From an uncultured Roseburia sp. (GTDB lineage: Bacteria; Bacillota; Clostridia; Lachnospirales; Lachnospiraceae): a stretch of DNA of 62,954 bases. Location: contig CAKQXQ010000011.1 in assembly GCA_934292805.1 (NCBI GenBank), positions 1 through 62,954 of the forward strand, written 5' to 3'. The notes below the pieces were generated by a model that was not told the origin of the DNA, did no database searches, and saw only the letters and a list, made by a program, of their open reading frames with translations. The position numbers and the translations under genes are program-made. Within the stretch, counting starts at the first letter, position 1. Each line of letters opens with the position of its first letter. Below are positions 44,491-53,660 of this stretch, piece after piece.

Positions 44491-44796
44491 TTATTCTTCT
44501 TTTGCTTCCGCTTTTTCTATTCTGTCAAATACCATGTCATAACCGTCATTTCCATAATTCAAAGAACGATTTACACGGCTTATCGTTGCTGTAGATGCCC
44601 CTGTTTTCTCAGCAATATCCAAATATGTCTTCTGGTCACGCAGCATCTTTGCAACCTCAAACCTCTGTGATAACGATAATAATTCGTTCACTGTACATAC
44701 ATCCTCAAAAAATGTATAGCATTCTTCTCTGTTCTCCAGACTTAAGATCGCATCAAAAAGATGATCGACTGCCTCAGTCCTTAACTTTTTACTCAT
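44491..44796 (-). CDS. TrpR-like DNA-binding protein, YerC/YecD family
   Basis: This 101-residue protein is a TrpR-superfamily helix-turn-helix protein. The DNA-binding part is SLSQRFEVAKMLRDQKTYLD followed by IAEKTGASTATISRVNRSL, and the C-terminus (YGNDGYDMVFDRI) matches the YerC/YecD group. The family is widespread in Bacillota, but the ligand and targets are not firmly established. The gene lies downstream of hisC, on the same strand and 127 bases away. A role in amino acid gene control is possible but not shown here. Confidence 0.9.
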   Translation of the reverse strand: MSKKLRTEAVDHLFDAILSLENREECYTFFEDVCTVNELLSLSQRFEVAKMLRDQKTYLDIAEKTGASTATISRVNRSLNYGNDGYDMVFDRIEKAEAKEE

Positions 44797-44923
44797 GTTC
44801 CTTTTCTCCTTCTCCGTGTTAAAGTGCTATAGACGTAAACTATATATTAACCTATTTGAGTAAAAAAATCAATGATTTCCGATTATATTACTCATAACTA
44901 TAATTCATAATATACGATGGCTG

Positions 44924-45982
44924 TTATTCTTTCAGATATTCCTTCAGAAATCCGATCAGTTTCTCCATCTCCTCCGGCGTTCCTATGCTGATACGCAGGT
45001 AATTATCAATTCTTGGCTTTGCAAAATAACGTACATAAATATGCTTCTCCCGCAAAGCTTCAAAAATCTGTTTTGCCGGCACTTTTTCATGTGTGGCAAA
45101 AATAAAATTACTTTTTGAATCACCGAAAGAAAAACCAAGTGCTGCCAGTTCCTTTTTTGTCCACTCTCTCGTTTGGATCACTTTGCTGCATGTTTCTTCA
45201 AAATACTGCCTGTCCCGAATCGCCTCCACTCCGAGTGCAAGTGCTGTCTGGTTCAGTGTATACGAATTGAAAGAATACTTCACGTCATTGATATAACGGA
45301 TCAGCTTCTCATTGCCCATGGCAAAGCCAAGCCGCATGCCTGCCAGTGAACGTGACTTTGAAAAAGTCTGTACCACAAGAAGATTCTCATACTTCTCTAT
45401 CAACGGAAGTGCCGATTCTCCTCCAAAATCGATGTAGGCCTCATCCACAACAACGATCACATCCCTGTTGTGCAAAAGGATGTCTTCGATTTCTGAAAGC
45501 GGCATGAGATTACCGGTCGGTGCATTCGGATTCGGGAATATAATGCCGCCGTTTTCTCCGTAATAGTCTTCTTTCCTGATGCAAAAATTTTCATCCAGTG
45601 CCTTCGTCTCATAAGGGATGCGGAGCATATCTGCCCATACATCATAAAAAGAATACGTAATATCCGGAAACAGGATCGGTGTTTTACTGTTAAAAAATGT
45701 CATAAAAATCATGGCCAGCACATCATCGGATCCAACACCGGTAAAAACCTGGTCACTCTTGATCCCATAATAATCTGCGATCGCATCCACTAATACTTTG
45801 CAGGTTGGTTCCGGATAAAGCCGCAGCCTGTCTGTGTCAAATTCTTTCAGTGCCTGTATTACTCCCGGAGCCGGCGGATAAGGATTTTCATTTGTATTCA
45901 GCTTGACCATATCAGGCTGATTGGGCTGTTCTCCCGGAACATACGGTTCTACTTTTCTTACATAACTTTCCCAGTGATTCAT
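44924..45982 (-). CDS. hisC: Histidinol-phosphate aminotransferase
   Basis: This 352-residue PLP enzyme acts in histidine synthesis. Motifs: KLNTNENPYPPAPGV near the N-terminus, VVDEAYIDFGGESAL, and the PLP-lysine motif TFSKSRSLAGMRLGFAMG. The C-terminal YLRISIGTPEEM is typical. No other his genes are nearby, so the name rests on family likeness; a broader aromatic or phenylalanine role is possible. The start at 45982 has GGAG upstream. It follows another aminotransferase gene by 42 bases, so they are probably co-transcribed. Confidence 0.88.
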   Translation of the reverse strand: MNHWESYVRKVEPYVPGEQPNQPDMVKLNTNENPYPPAPGVIQALKEFDTDRLRLYPEPTCKVLVDAIADYYGIKSDQVFTGVGSDDVLAMIFMTFFNSKTPILFPDITYSFYDVWADMLRIPYETKALDENFCIRKEDYYGENGGIIFPNPNAPTGNLMPLSEIEDILLHNRDVIVVVDEAYIDFGGESALPLIEKYENLLVVQTFSKSRSLAGMRLGFAMGNEKLIRYINDVKYSFNSYTLNQTALALGVEAIRDRQYFEETCSKVIQTREWTKKELAALGFSFGDSKSNFIFATHEKVPAKQIFEALREKHIYVRYFAKPRIDNYLRISIGTPEEMEKLIGFLKEYLKE

Positions 45983-46024
45983 TCTTTTTCTCACTCCATA
46001 TGTCTTTCTGTTTTTTCTTCCCGA

Positions 46025-47215
46025 TTACAGAAGATGATAATCATGTGCCAGCTTCTCGAAAGCTGCAAGTGAATTTTTTACTGTCTCATGTGAAACACAA
46101 TATGCCAGTCTGACATAGCCCGGACATCCGAACGCACTGCCTTTTACCATAATAATGTTATATTTCTTTCCTGCAGCCACGAATTTTTCTTCATCTTCCT
46201 CTGGGGATTTTACCCACATATAGAATGCTCCTTCCGGTTTGATACAGGAAAAACCATATTTTTTTAACCCTTCATATAACATCTTCCGGTTCTCATCGTA
46301 AAATTCCAAATTAGTCTTCTCGTCCAGACATCTGGCAACTGCTTTTTGAAGCAGGGATGGTGCATTGACAAATCCAAGGGTGCGGTTAGACACCACGATT
46401 CCCTCGATCACAAGCTCACTATCCGCTACTTCATCCGGAACAACTACATATCCGATCCGTTCTCCCGGCAGAGAAAGTGATTTGCTGAAGGAATAGCCGA
46501 CGATCGTATTCTTATAGTACTTTGTCAGGAAATCTTCCTGATTGCCATCATAAACAAGTTCACGATATGGTTCGTCCGATACCAAATAGATCTCATGTCC
46601 GATTTCTTTTTCCTTCTGTTCCATGATACCTGCCATTTTTCTCATGGTCTCTTCCTTATAGATCACACCGGTCGGATTATTCGGTGTATTCACGATCACT
46701 GCTTTTGTTTTCACATTGATCGCTTTTTCAAAAGCATCCAGATCGGGCTGGAATGTTTCATAGTCCGGTGCCACTGCTACCACTTCTGCATCAAAATTTG
46801 CCGCATAGCTTTTATATTCCCCGAAAAATGGTGCAAATACGATCACCTCATCCCCCGGATCCAAGATCGTTTTAAAAATGATATTCAAACCGCCTGCAGC
46901 TCCGACTGTCATAACAATATTATGTGCGTCAAACGCTGTTGCAAACCTTTTATTCAAATTGTCTGCAATCGCCTTCCTCACATCCTCATATCCCGCATTG
47001 TCCATATATCCATGGAGTACCAGAGGATCTGTTTCCTCCACAAGTTCCTTAATCGCCAGATTCAGGGCTTTCGGTGCAGGTGTCGCCGGATTGCCAAGCG
47101 AAAAGTCATAGACATTTTCCTTTCCGACCCTGGCTGCCAGTTCATTTCCTTCTATAAACATTGCACGGATCGCAGAGCTTCCCTGTAACGCTTTTTGTAT
47201 CTTCTTCGAAATCAT
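46025..47215 (-). CDS. Class I/II pyridoxal-phosphate aminotransferase
   Basis: This 396-residue aspartate-type aminotransferase has VYDFSLGNPATPAPK near the N-terminus, NTPNNPTGVIY, VSDEPYRELVYDG and the PLP-lysine motif VGYSFSKSLSLPGERIGYVV. The start at 47215 has GTGAGGG; a GTG four codons earlier is less likely. The substrate is uncertain. The best-matching group in gut Bacillota is annotated simply as PLP-dependent aminotransferase. It is upstream of hisC with a 42-base gap and probably shares its promoter; TATAAG with TTCACA 16 bases before it lies near 47310-47340. Confidence 0.88.
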   Translation of the reverse strand: MISKKIQKALQGSSAIRAMFIEGNELAARVGKENVYDFSLGNPATPAPKALNLAIKELVEETDPLVLHGYMDNAGYEDVRKAIADNLNKRFATAFDAHNIVMTVGAAGGLNIIFKTILDPGDEVIVFAPFFGEYKSYAANFDAEVVAVAPDYETFQPDLDAFEKAINVKTKAVIVNTPNNPTGVIYKEETMRKMAGIMEQKEKEIGHEIYLVSDEPYRELVYDGNQEDFLTKYYKNTIVGYSFSKSLSLPGERIGYVVVPDEVADSELVIEGIVVSNRTLGFVNAPSLLQKAVARCLDEKTNLEFYDENRKMLYEGLKKYGFSCIKPEGAFYMWVKSPEEDEEKFVAAGKKYNIIMVKGSAFGCPGYVRLAYCVSHETVKNSLAAFEKLAHDYHLL

Positions 47216-47383
47216 AATAACCCTCACATACTTTTATTTATTCTGCCAAATGAAATCTCTGATTTCCGGATCTGTAATCCCCGGATTTCATCCAGTCACT
47301 TTTTCACACCTTATACTTTACAGCAATAACGTGTGAAAGTAAAGGATTCTTTCAAAAAAATCTCCAAAACTTTTTAAGTAAAA

Positions 47384-47409
47384 TGTAACCTGAAAAGAAA
47401 ACTTACGTC
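47384..47409 (+). promoter_or_regulatory. ECF-type promoter before the sigma gene
   Basis: TGTAAC (47384-47389) and CGTC (47406-47409) are 16 bases apart, the form of ECF sigma promoters (compare TGAAAC-N16-CGTA and TGTAAC-type sites in Bacillus). It lies 77 bases before the sigma gene, which suggests autoregulation. Confidence 0.6.
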
Positions 47410-47485
47410 TTTTACAGTAAAGAGATCTATGAGAAAATATATACGTAAAAAATCAGTCAAAGATAACAGGCATTAAGGGGATACT

Positions 47486-48055
47486 ATGATACAACACATG
47501 GATGATGAAAAAATAATCGATCTCTACTGGAACAGAGATCAGAGTGCAATACAACATACTGCTGATAAATATGGGAATTATTGTAACCGGATTGCAAAAA
47601 ATATTCTTATAAGCAAAGAAGATTGTGAAGAATGTGTCAATGATACATGGATGAAGGCCTGGAATGCAATGCCGGATGCAAGACCATCGATCTTATCTGC
47701 ATTTTTAGGATCGATCACAAGGAATATCTGTCTTGACCGATACCGGAAAATACATACTGCCAAAAGAGGCTCTGGTCAGGTCGACTTTATTTTCGACGAG
47801 CTGCTCGATCTGACCGATGGAAAAGAACCTCTCCATTATATAGAAGAAAAGGAATTGGCAGACAGCATAAACCGCTTTCTGAAAAATCTCCCGAAAGAGC
47901 ATCGAATCATATTCGTGCGGCGGTATTGGTATATGGATCCGATTGCAGAGATTGCCAGACGCTGTATGTGCACGGAGAGTAAAATCAAAACTGTTTTGTT
48001 CCGGATCAGGGGAAAACTGATGGAACACTTAAAAATGGAGGGATTTGTACAATGA
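47486..48055 (+). CDS. ECF-family RNA polymerase sigma factor
   Basis: This 189-residue sigma factor has region 2 (DCEECVNDTWMKAWNAMP, then RPSILSAFLGSITRNICLDR) and region 4 (LPKEHRIIFVRRYWYMDPIA, then EIARRCMCTESKIKTVLFRI). The ATG has AAGGGG eight bases upstream. An ECF-type promoter precedes it. Its end overlaps the next gene (ATGA-type, four bases), which encodes a membrane protein with the form of an anti-sigma factor. The third gene is a serpin lipoprotein. The regulon is likely a cell-envelope or host-protease response (inference). Confidence 0.92.
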   Translation: MIQHMDDEKIIDLYWNRDQSAIQHTADKYGNYCNRIAKNILISKEDCEECVNDTWMKAWNAMPDARPSILSAFLGSITRNICLDRYRKIHTAKRGSGQVDFIFDELLDLTDGKEPLHYIEEKELADSINRFLKNLPKEHRIIFVRRYWYMDPIAEIARRCMCTESKIKTVLFRIRGKLMEHLKMEGFVQ

Positions 48056-48900
48056 ATAAAACTCAATGGGAAGACCTGATCGGGAAAATCGATCCTGTTT
48101 ATGTAGAAGAGGCAGAACAATGGAGTAAAGCTGCTCAGAAGAAGACCCGCCGGAGACGCTTCACTGCCATGGCAGCATGTATCTGCGTTTTACTGATCAC
48201 TGCTATTGCATCCTTTGATCTGTTTTTCCCCAAAAAAGAGGCTCCTGCCGAAATGGCTGCAAATCCGGAGTCTGCTGCTGACACAGATCAAACTATTTTA
48301 AATGAAGCTGCTCCTGCCTCGGAAAAAACTGACAAAAATGATTCTTCTACACCTGAGCAGGTCAAAGAATCAGACGACATTTCTACTTCCGTTCAGACTG
48401 CAGTAAATGATTTTGCTTCTGCCTCAGAACAGATTAATATAAATGAAATAAATTCCATGAAATGCCTTGCTATCGATATAAATATCGATCATGAAGCCGA
48501 TCTGTCCGGGAATGAGATGGAAGAATATTACGGTGTGAAAATATTTCCGGAAAGTCTGCCTGCTGACCTGACAGATGAAAGCCTGACCGGAAAACTTTAT
48601 TATAATGATAAAAATCAGGTGATCGCCGATAACAATGTATTTGAGTATCATGCTCCGGATGGTAAGAAGTATCTGCAAATCGGAGTCCGGACAATAGAAT
48701 CCGGTGAGATCATACAATTTGCAGATGATGGACTGGCTGCTTCCGTGATAAACGGAATCTATGTAACAATCGCAAAAATCACTGATGAAAAACAGGAATG
48801 CTATACTGCTGTTTTTGAAAAAGACAACGTAAAATTTACAATCCAGACAAAAAGTCTGACACTGGACGAACTGCTTTCAATATTACGTGAGCTTTGTTAA
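48052..48900 (+). CDS. Probable membrane anti-sigma factor
   Basis: This 282-residue protein has a cytoplasmic head of about 38 residues (MNKTQWEDLIGKIDPVYVEE and on) ending in a basic KKTRRRR patch. One membrane helix follows (AACICVLLITAIASFDLFF). Next come a Ser/Thr/Ala/Glu-rich linker of about 75 residues and an outer domain (about 150-282) with no family I recognise. The overlap with the sigma gene and the topology are what mark it as an anti-sigma factor; no classic zinc anti-sigma motif is present. The outer domain could sense stress or a protease. Confidence 0.65.
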   Translation: MNKTQWEDLIGKIDPVYVEEAEQWSKAAQKKTRRRRFTAMAACICVLLITAIASFDLFFPKKEAPAEMAANPESAADTDQTILNEAAPASEKTDKNDSSTPEQVKESDDISTSVQTAVNDFASASEQININEINSMKCLAIDINIDHEADLSGNEMEEYYGVKIFPESLPADLTDESLTGKLYYNDKNQVIADNNVFEYHAPDGKKYLQIGVRTIESGEIIQFADDGLAASVINGIYVTIAKITDEKQECYTAVFEKDNVKFTIQTKSLTLDELLSILRELC

Positions 48901-48946
48901 AGACACCCAAATCTTCTAAAATATAAAAAGCAAGGAGGTTGTACCT

Positions 48947-50257
48947 ATGAAAAGAAAACTACTCACACTATTTATCGGATGTATGACACTGAATTTACTT
49001 GGCTGCGGCAATAGTGGCACTCTCTCTTCCTCTACAAAACAGCTGACGACAAATGATACCCCAGAAGTATCCACACAAACCGAAGCTCCTGCCAAACCCG
49101 AAACCACTGCTCAGCCTGATCCTGCCCTGACAGCCGGCAATACAGAAGACTTTTCTACACGCTATCTTACTTTTGCAACAGACTTACTGAAGCAGACTTA
49201 TCAGCCGGGGAAAAATGAGATGCTCTCTCCACTGTCGATTTTGGCAGCACTTACCATGACAGAAAATGGTGCCAGAGGAGATACCTTATCTCAGATGGAG
49301 CAGGTAATATCCAATGGAGTATCCGTCACACAGCACGGACAGGAGTTGTCAGCATACGTGAAGAATCTGCCGGATACAGAAAACGCACATCTTGGCATTG
49401 CCAATTCCATCTGGTTTAAAAAATCGGATGCCCTGCATATAGAAGATGATTTTCTAACGAAAAACACAGATTTATTTCAAGCAGAAATTTATGAAGCACC
49501 TTTTGATGATACAACATTAAAAGATATCAATACCTGGGTATCAGACAAAACCGAAAAGATGATTCCACAGATATTAAACAAAATTGATGAAAACTCTGTC
49601 ATGTATCTGATCAATGCCGTCGCATTTGATGCAAAATGGCAAAATCCCTATGAAAAATCAGATGTTCAAAATGGTATCTTTACAAGAGAAAACGGGACAA
49701 CGGAAGATGTTTCCATGATGTATTCCACAGAAGCTTTTTATCTGGAAGATGAGAATACAACCGGCTTTATCAGACCTTACGAAGATGGTTATCAATTTGT
49801 TGCACTGCTTCCTGATGAAGGTATAAGTATGAATGACTATATCCATAAACTCACAGAAGAAAAGCTTGCAAACCTGATTGAAAATGCCAGCACGGAGTAT
49901 GATGTATATGCTTCCATTCCAAAATTTGATTCCGAATATGCGATTGAGTTAAACGACACCTTGAAAAACATGGGGATCACAGATGCATTCGACGAAACGA
50001 AAGCTGATTTTACCGGAATCGGGACAAGTGACAAAGGAAATCTGTCTATCAGCAATGTTATCCACAAAACCTTCATCAGCGTAGATGAACAGGGAACCAA
50101 AGCAGGTGCTGCCACACTCGTTGGCATTAGTGAATGTGCTGCAATTGACAACCCATCAAAAACGGTCTATCTCGACCGGCCTTTTGTCTACACCATCATC
50201 GACTCCGAAACCAACCTTCCTGTCTTCCTCGGCATAACAGACTCTGTTACCGATTAA
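48947..50257 (+). CDS. Secreted serpin lipoprotein (serine protease inhibitor)
   Basis: This 436-residue protein has a lipoprotein signal (lipobox LLGC, Cys20), a Thr/Pro/Ala-rich linker, and a full serpin fold from about residue 65. Serpin marks: NEMLSPLSILAALTMTENGA, LGIANSIWFKK, YLINAVAFDAKWQNPY, and the hinge and loop DEQGTKAGAAT followed by the signature DRPFVYTIIDSET. The small hinge residues (G-A-A-T) indicate an inhibitory serpin. By counting from the hinge the cleaved bond lies near SECAA, but the loop is longer than in antitrypsin, so P1 is uncertain. Serpins of gut bacteria are known to block host elastase-like proteases. It is the third gene of the ECF unit; AAGGAGG precedes the start. 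Confidence 0.92.
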   Translation: MKRKLLTLFIGCMTLNLLGCGNSGTLSSSTKQLTTNDTPEVSTQTEAPAKPETTAQPDPALTAGNTEDFSTRYLTFATDLLKQTYQPGKNEMLSPLSILAALTMTENGARGDTLSQMEQVISNGVSVTQHGQELSAYVKNLPDTENAHLGIANSIWFKKSDALHIEDDFLTKNTDLFQAEIYEAPFDDTTLKDINTWVSDKTEKMIPQILNKIDENSVMYLINAVAFDAKWQNPYEKSDVQNGIFTRENGTTEDVSMMYSTEAFYLEDENTTGFIRPYEDGYQFVALLPDEGISMNDYIHKLTEEKLANLIENASTEYDVYASIPKFDSEYAIELNDTLKNMGITDAFDETKADFTGIGTSDKGNLSISNVIHKTFISVDEQGTKAGAATLVGISECAAIDNPSKTVYLDRPFVYTIIDSETNLPVFLGITDSVTD

Positions 50258-50266
50258 TATCATCCC

Positions 50267-50828
50267 TGGGATTATAGAAGGTGGATTGACATTCTTTGTA
50301 GTATTACAAACACAGATTGATAAAAGTATCCTTTTGGTTTTGTCTGAAAAGTTTCTGCTTTTTTATAGAAATGTTCGAATTATGGGATTTATCAGCGGCA
50401 TCGCTTGCCTTCCATGATTGATCCCGTTCGTTCAGGGATGGACAGTCCCACCATAAATGTACGGTTGTTTTAAACGCTTCGTGAGTATGTCGTGCAATCG
50501 TTAATGCCGCTATCCAGACAGATGGGCGGGTTCAAAATAATCTTAACGCAGTGGTTATATTTTGAACCCGCAATTACCAATGTCGATAGCGGCATTTATG
50601 ATTGCCAGACGTACGAGCAGCGTTTAAAACAACCGTACATTTATGGTGGGACAGTTCATCTTTGAACGGACGGAATCGTGGAAGACAAACGATGCCGTTG
50701 ATAAATCCAAATAATTCTCACAAATTTCCATAAAAAAGCAGGAACTTCTCAGGCACAACTCAAAAGGATACTTTTATCAATCTGTGTCCATAAGCTATAA
50801 AAATGTCAATCCACCTTCTGTAATCCCA
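50267..50828. repeat. 562-bp giant imperfect palindrome
   Basis: The left arm (50267-50547) and the reverse complement of the right arm (about 50548-50828) match along nearly their whole length with scattered substitutions and small indels, so a single strand could fold into a hairpin of about 270 bp. Outer ends are GGGATTATAGAAGGTGGATT and its partner at 50803-50828. The middle has GGGTTCAAAAT against ATTTTGAACCC. No convincing gene lies inside. It fills the whole gap between the convergent serpin and pepP genes. Confidence 0.9.
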
Positions 50829-50857
50829 CGGACGATGTGAATCGGCAATAGAGTCCG

Positions 50858-52096
50858 TTACTGTCTTTTCATGAAGGCTTCGATTTCGTCCGGGGTACGG
50901 ATGATGGATTCAGAAAGGCATTCGCAGCCGTCTTCTGTGATCAGAAGATCGTCTTCAATGCGGATACCAATCTCCCATTCGTCGATGTAGAGACCCGGCT
51001 CATCTGTAATGATCGCACCCGGTTTTAATTCTTCACAGGCTGCTGCTGTCACATCATGTACATCAATTCCAAGATGGTGTGATACACCGTGCATGTAATA
51101 AGTACCGATCTCTTCTTCTTTCTCGATCAGTCCAAGCTTTATGCATCCTTTTGCAAGAACTTCCTTTGCGATATCATTTAATTCTCTTAATGTCATTCCC
51201 GGTTTTGCAGCTTTTGCAACTTCACGGTTTGCAGAAAGGACAATTTCATAAACCGCTCTCTGCTGTTCTGTAAATGTTCCGTTGACCGGATAGGTTCTTG
51301 TGATATCTGCACAATATCCACGGTATTTTGCTCCGAGATCCATCAGAAGAAGTGTTCCGTCCTCGCAGATATCCTGATTGGTTTCATAATGAAGCATTGT
51401 TCCGTTTGCTCCGCTTCCGGCGATGGTAGGAAATGATGTTCCCTCGGCACCATTATAGCGGATCGTATATTCAAAATTTGCCTGTGCCTGGTATTCTGCC
51501 ATGCCAGGTTCTAATGTTTTCATTACATGCTGCAGTGCCTTGTCTGTGATCTTAACCGCTTCCTTTACAAGTGCGATCTCATCTTCATCTTTTTGCATAC
51601 GAAGCTCTGCGATTTGCTGGGATATATTTTTAATCGCATGTCCCGGATATTTATCTGCAAATTCCCTTGCTTTTATCATATTGTATTCCGGCATATCTTC
51701 AAGCTGATATCTGTAACAGTCAAAATAGAGGCTGTCTATATCTTCTCTTGCCATCATTCGGTCAACTGCACTTTCAAAAGAATCCAAAAACAGAATATCG
51801 TCGATTCCTGAAATTTCTTTTGCCTCATTCACCGTTACTTTTCTTCCATACCAACGTTCCTGTGTCGGATCTGCTTCTTCGATAAAAAGAATTGTTTTCT
51901 CTTCTTTCCATGTTTTCTTCATCAGAAGAATCATATGGTCTCTTCTTAAACCTGTCAGATAAAAGAAATTTCTGTTTGCCTCAAACGGTGCATATTCATC
52001 TGCACTCACATGGCTCTCAATACCAGAAAATAAAATTAACGCTGAAGAGCTTTCCATTTTATCAAAAATCTGTTTTCTTCTGTTTGCAAAATTCAT
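50858..52096 (-). CDS. pepP: Xaa-Pro aminopeptidase, M24B family
   Basis: This 412-residue dinuclear metal peptidase removes N-terminal residues before proline. An aminopeptidase-P N-domain (about 1-150) precedes the pita-bread fold. Metal ligands are visible in LLLMDLGAKYRGYCADITRT (two Asp), MHGVSHHLGIDVHD (His), ITDEPGLYI (Glu) and IGIRIEDDLL (Glu). The start at 52096 follows AAAGGAG; the frame extends 14 codons upstream without support. A GAGGCACAT hairpin lies just upstream of the gene (52123-52155). Confidence 0.93.
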   Translation of the reverse strand: MNFANRRKQIFDKMESSSALILFSGIESHVSADEYAPFEANRNFFYLTGLRRDHMILLMKKTWKEEKTILFIEEADPTQERWYGRKVTVNEAKEISGIDDILFLDSFESAVDRMMAREDIDSLYFDCYRYQLEDMPEYNMIKAREFADKYPGHAIKNISQQIAELRMQKDEDEIALVKEAVKITDKALQHVMKTLEPGMAEYQAQANFEYTIRYNGAEGTSFPTIAGSGANGTMLHYETNQDICEDGTLLLMDLGAKYRGYCADITRTYPVNGTFTEQQRAVYEIVLSANREVAKAAKPGMTLRELNDIAKEVLAKGCIKLGLIEKEEEIGTYYMHGVSHHLGIDVHDVTAAACEELKPGAIITDEPGLYIDEWEIGIRIEDDLLITEDGCECLSESIIRTPDEIEAFMKRQ

Positions 52097-52235
52097 AATT
52101 ATTCTCCTTTTTTTCATCACTTGAGGCACATATCCCAAATATGGACATGTGCCTCTTCTTAAAAGCTGTCTTTACAGACTGTTTTATTTATAATCTATTC
52201 TGATAATATATTTTAACAGACTTTGCCACAAATAG

Positions 52236-52418
52236 CTATGCTTCTGCTGCCAGCTGGATTCTGGATGTAATCTCTCTGATCTCTTTCATCATCGCACAGT
52301 ACATTTCCATTTCAAGACTAACTGGTGACATATGCGGATTCTCCTGCTTCATACGATATGTCTCTACTAACAATTTACGCTTTGTCTCTTCAAGTTCCAT
52401 TAGCTGCTCTTTGCTCAT
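52236..52418 (-). CDS. Small hypothetical protein (60 aa)
   Basis: I recognise no family. The peptide is helical and charged (MSKEQLMELEETKRKLLVET, then YRMKQENPHMSPVSLEMEMY), with an amphipathic C-terminal helix. GGGAGAAT lies eight bases before the ATG, which supports translation. A GAGGCACAT/ATGTGCCTC hairpin lies about 80 bases downstream. The gene is between mecA and pepP, all on the minus strand. Confidence 0.6.
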   Translation of the reverse strand: MSKEQLMELEETKRKLLVETYRMKQENPHMSPVSLEMEMYCAMMKEIREITSRIQLAAEA

Positions 52419-52627
52419 GTCTATTCTCCCTATACATCATGTTTTGTTGCATATCTGCATACATACTCACCCTCAGTTTTTTCACACTGGTTTTCTCTCG
52501 TGCGCACGCATTATCTATCATATCACATGTGGGAGTTTTTACTATATGAATTTCATAGACATTTTTACCAATCTTTTCTTTCACATTTGGCACTTTTGTC
52601 TCTTTACACCAAAAAATTCATCACTTT

Positions 52628-53446
52628 TTACAATTGCATTAACGTTTGTAATGCCTCATTTTCTACAATACACTTTCCATGTTCTTTAATAAATGCAATC
52701 CGGTTCGTGTCCGCAAACCGTTCTTTATTGTACTCAACCACGATAAATGCAAACGGACGCAGATCTGCTTTGGAAAAATGTATAAAATCCATCACAAGAT
52801 AATATTTCTCTTTCAGCTTATAAAGACTGTTCTGTGGGATTTTTTCTCCAAATGTCCCAGCCTGTAACAGACGTACGATCTCATCGATACTGTCAAACGC
52901 AAGTCCAAACGGTACTGAACTCTCATATACTGTGTTCTCATCCTCTTCTTCGGACTGGTTCGTATCCTCTGATGCTTTCTCCTGTCTGGTTTCTCTGACA
53001 TTCTCCTGTTCCTGGGACAATTCCCCTGATGTCTCTTTTTTCTGCTCTTTCATCTGGCTTTTTCCTGCATATTTCTGCAGAAATTCATCTATCATATTCT
53101 TCTTCTCTTCCCGGTTCATCTGCCGGAATTCATCAAGCTTCTCAGGTGCCGCCTGACTCATCAGCTGGCCAACCGTATCGATCAGATTTTTAAAATTCAT
53201 CTCTGTCTCTCCACCAAATGTGATCGCCATGCTGTGATCCTGCATGAGTTCGGCTTTCACCATCGGTGAAAAGTTATCCAGACTGATATGTTCATGCTCC
53301 TCCACAAGTTCAACAACAGAACGCATAAACTTCTGTGTCACTTCTGTATTTCCAATAATATCATCAATATCATATCCCAGTTCTCTGATCTCCTCTTCTG
53401 AAAGAGCACATCTGATCTGGTTTTCTCCCATTCTTTTAATTTCCAT
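52628..53446 (-). CDS. mecA: MecA-type adaptor protein for Clp protease
   Basis: This 272-residue adaptor has an N-terminal substrate-binding domain (MEIKRMGENQIRCALSEEEI, then RELGYDIDDII) and a C-terminal Clp-binding domain (VRLLQAGTFGEKIPQNSLYK and FIVVEYNKERFADTNRIAFI). Between them lies an acidic Gln/Glu-rich linker longer than in Bacillus MecA (about residues 120-180). In Bacillus the partner is ClpC. Here clpB is the neighbour upstream, and no clpC is in the window. A sigma-A promoter (53529-53557) is its own. Confidence 0.88.
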   Translation of the reverse strand: MEIKRMGENQIRCALSEEEIRELGYDIDDIIGNTEVTQKFMRSVVELVEEHEHISLDNFSPMVKAELMQDHSMAITFGGETEMNFKNLIDTVGQLMSQAAPEKLDEFRQMNREEKKNMIDEFLQKYAGKSQMKEQKKETSGELSQEQENVRETRQEKASEDTNQSEEEDENTVYESSVPFGLAFDSIDEIVRLLQAGTFGEKIPQNSLYKLKEKYYLVMDFIHFSKADLRPFAFIVVEYNKERFADTNRIAFIKEHGKCIVENEALQTLMQL

Positions 53447-53528
53447 ATACTACCTCTTTTATTGCTTTCCATCTATTGCAACAGTAATTTTCCTGTTAAT
53501 ATCTTTCTAATCAATTCTTACTACTGCA

Positions 53529-53557
53529 TTTATACTATGTTTTGCACTGTTTGTAAA
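53529..53557 (-). promoter_or_regulatory. Sigma-A promoter of mecA
   Basis: On the minus strand TTTACA (53552-53557) and TATAAA (53529-53534) are 17 bases apart, about 75 bases before the mecA start. Confidence 0.7.
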
Positions 53558-53595
53558 TAGATATGATACAGAACTGCCATCTTAAGATCTTTATT

Positions 53596-53640
53596 TAAAA
53601 ATGCGGTTGCTGCACAAAAGCCCTGTACAACAGCCGCACT
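53596..53640 (-). terminator. Terminator after clpB
   Basis: TGCGG-GCTG (from 53602) pairs with CAGCCGCA (53631-53638) around a bulge. On the minus strand ATTTTTAAAT follows. It divides clpB from mecA. Confidence 0.8.
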
Positions 53641-53660
53641 TTTTCATTTTTCATATTGTT

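Noticed and set aside
46595..47188. 197-residue frame antisense to the aminotransferase
   Set aside because: Composition (many Cys, His, Phe) is that of a complement of a coding frame, and no start signals are seen.
50267..50828. Simple bidirectional terminator
   Set aside because: A terminator would need a short stem and a U-run; here the arms are about 270 bases and no U-run follows either end.
52123..52155. Terminator upstream of pepP (GAGGCACAT hairpin)
   Set aside because: The stem is clear but no U-run follows on the minus strand, so I did not list it as a terminator.
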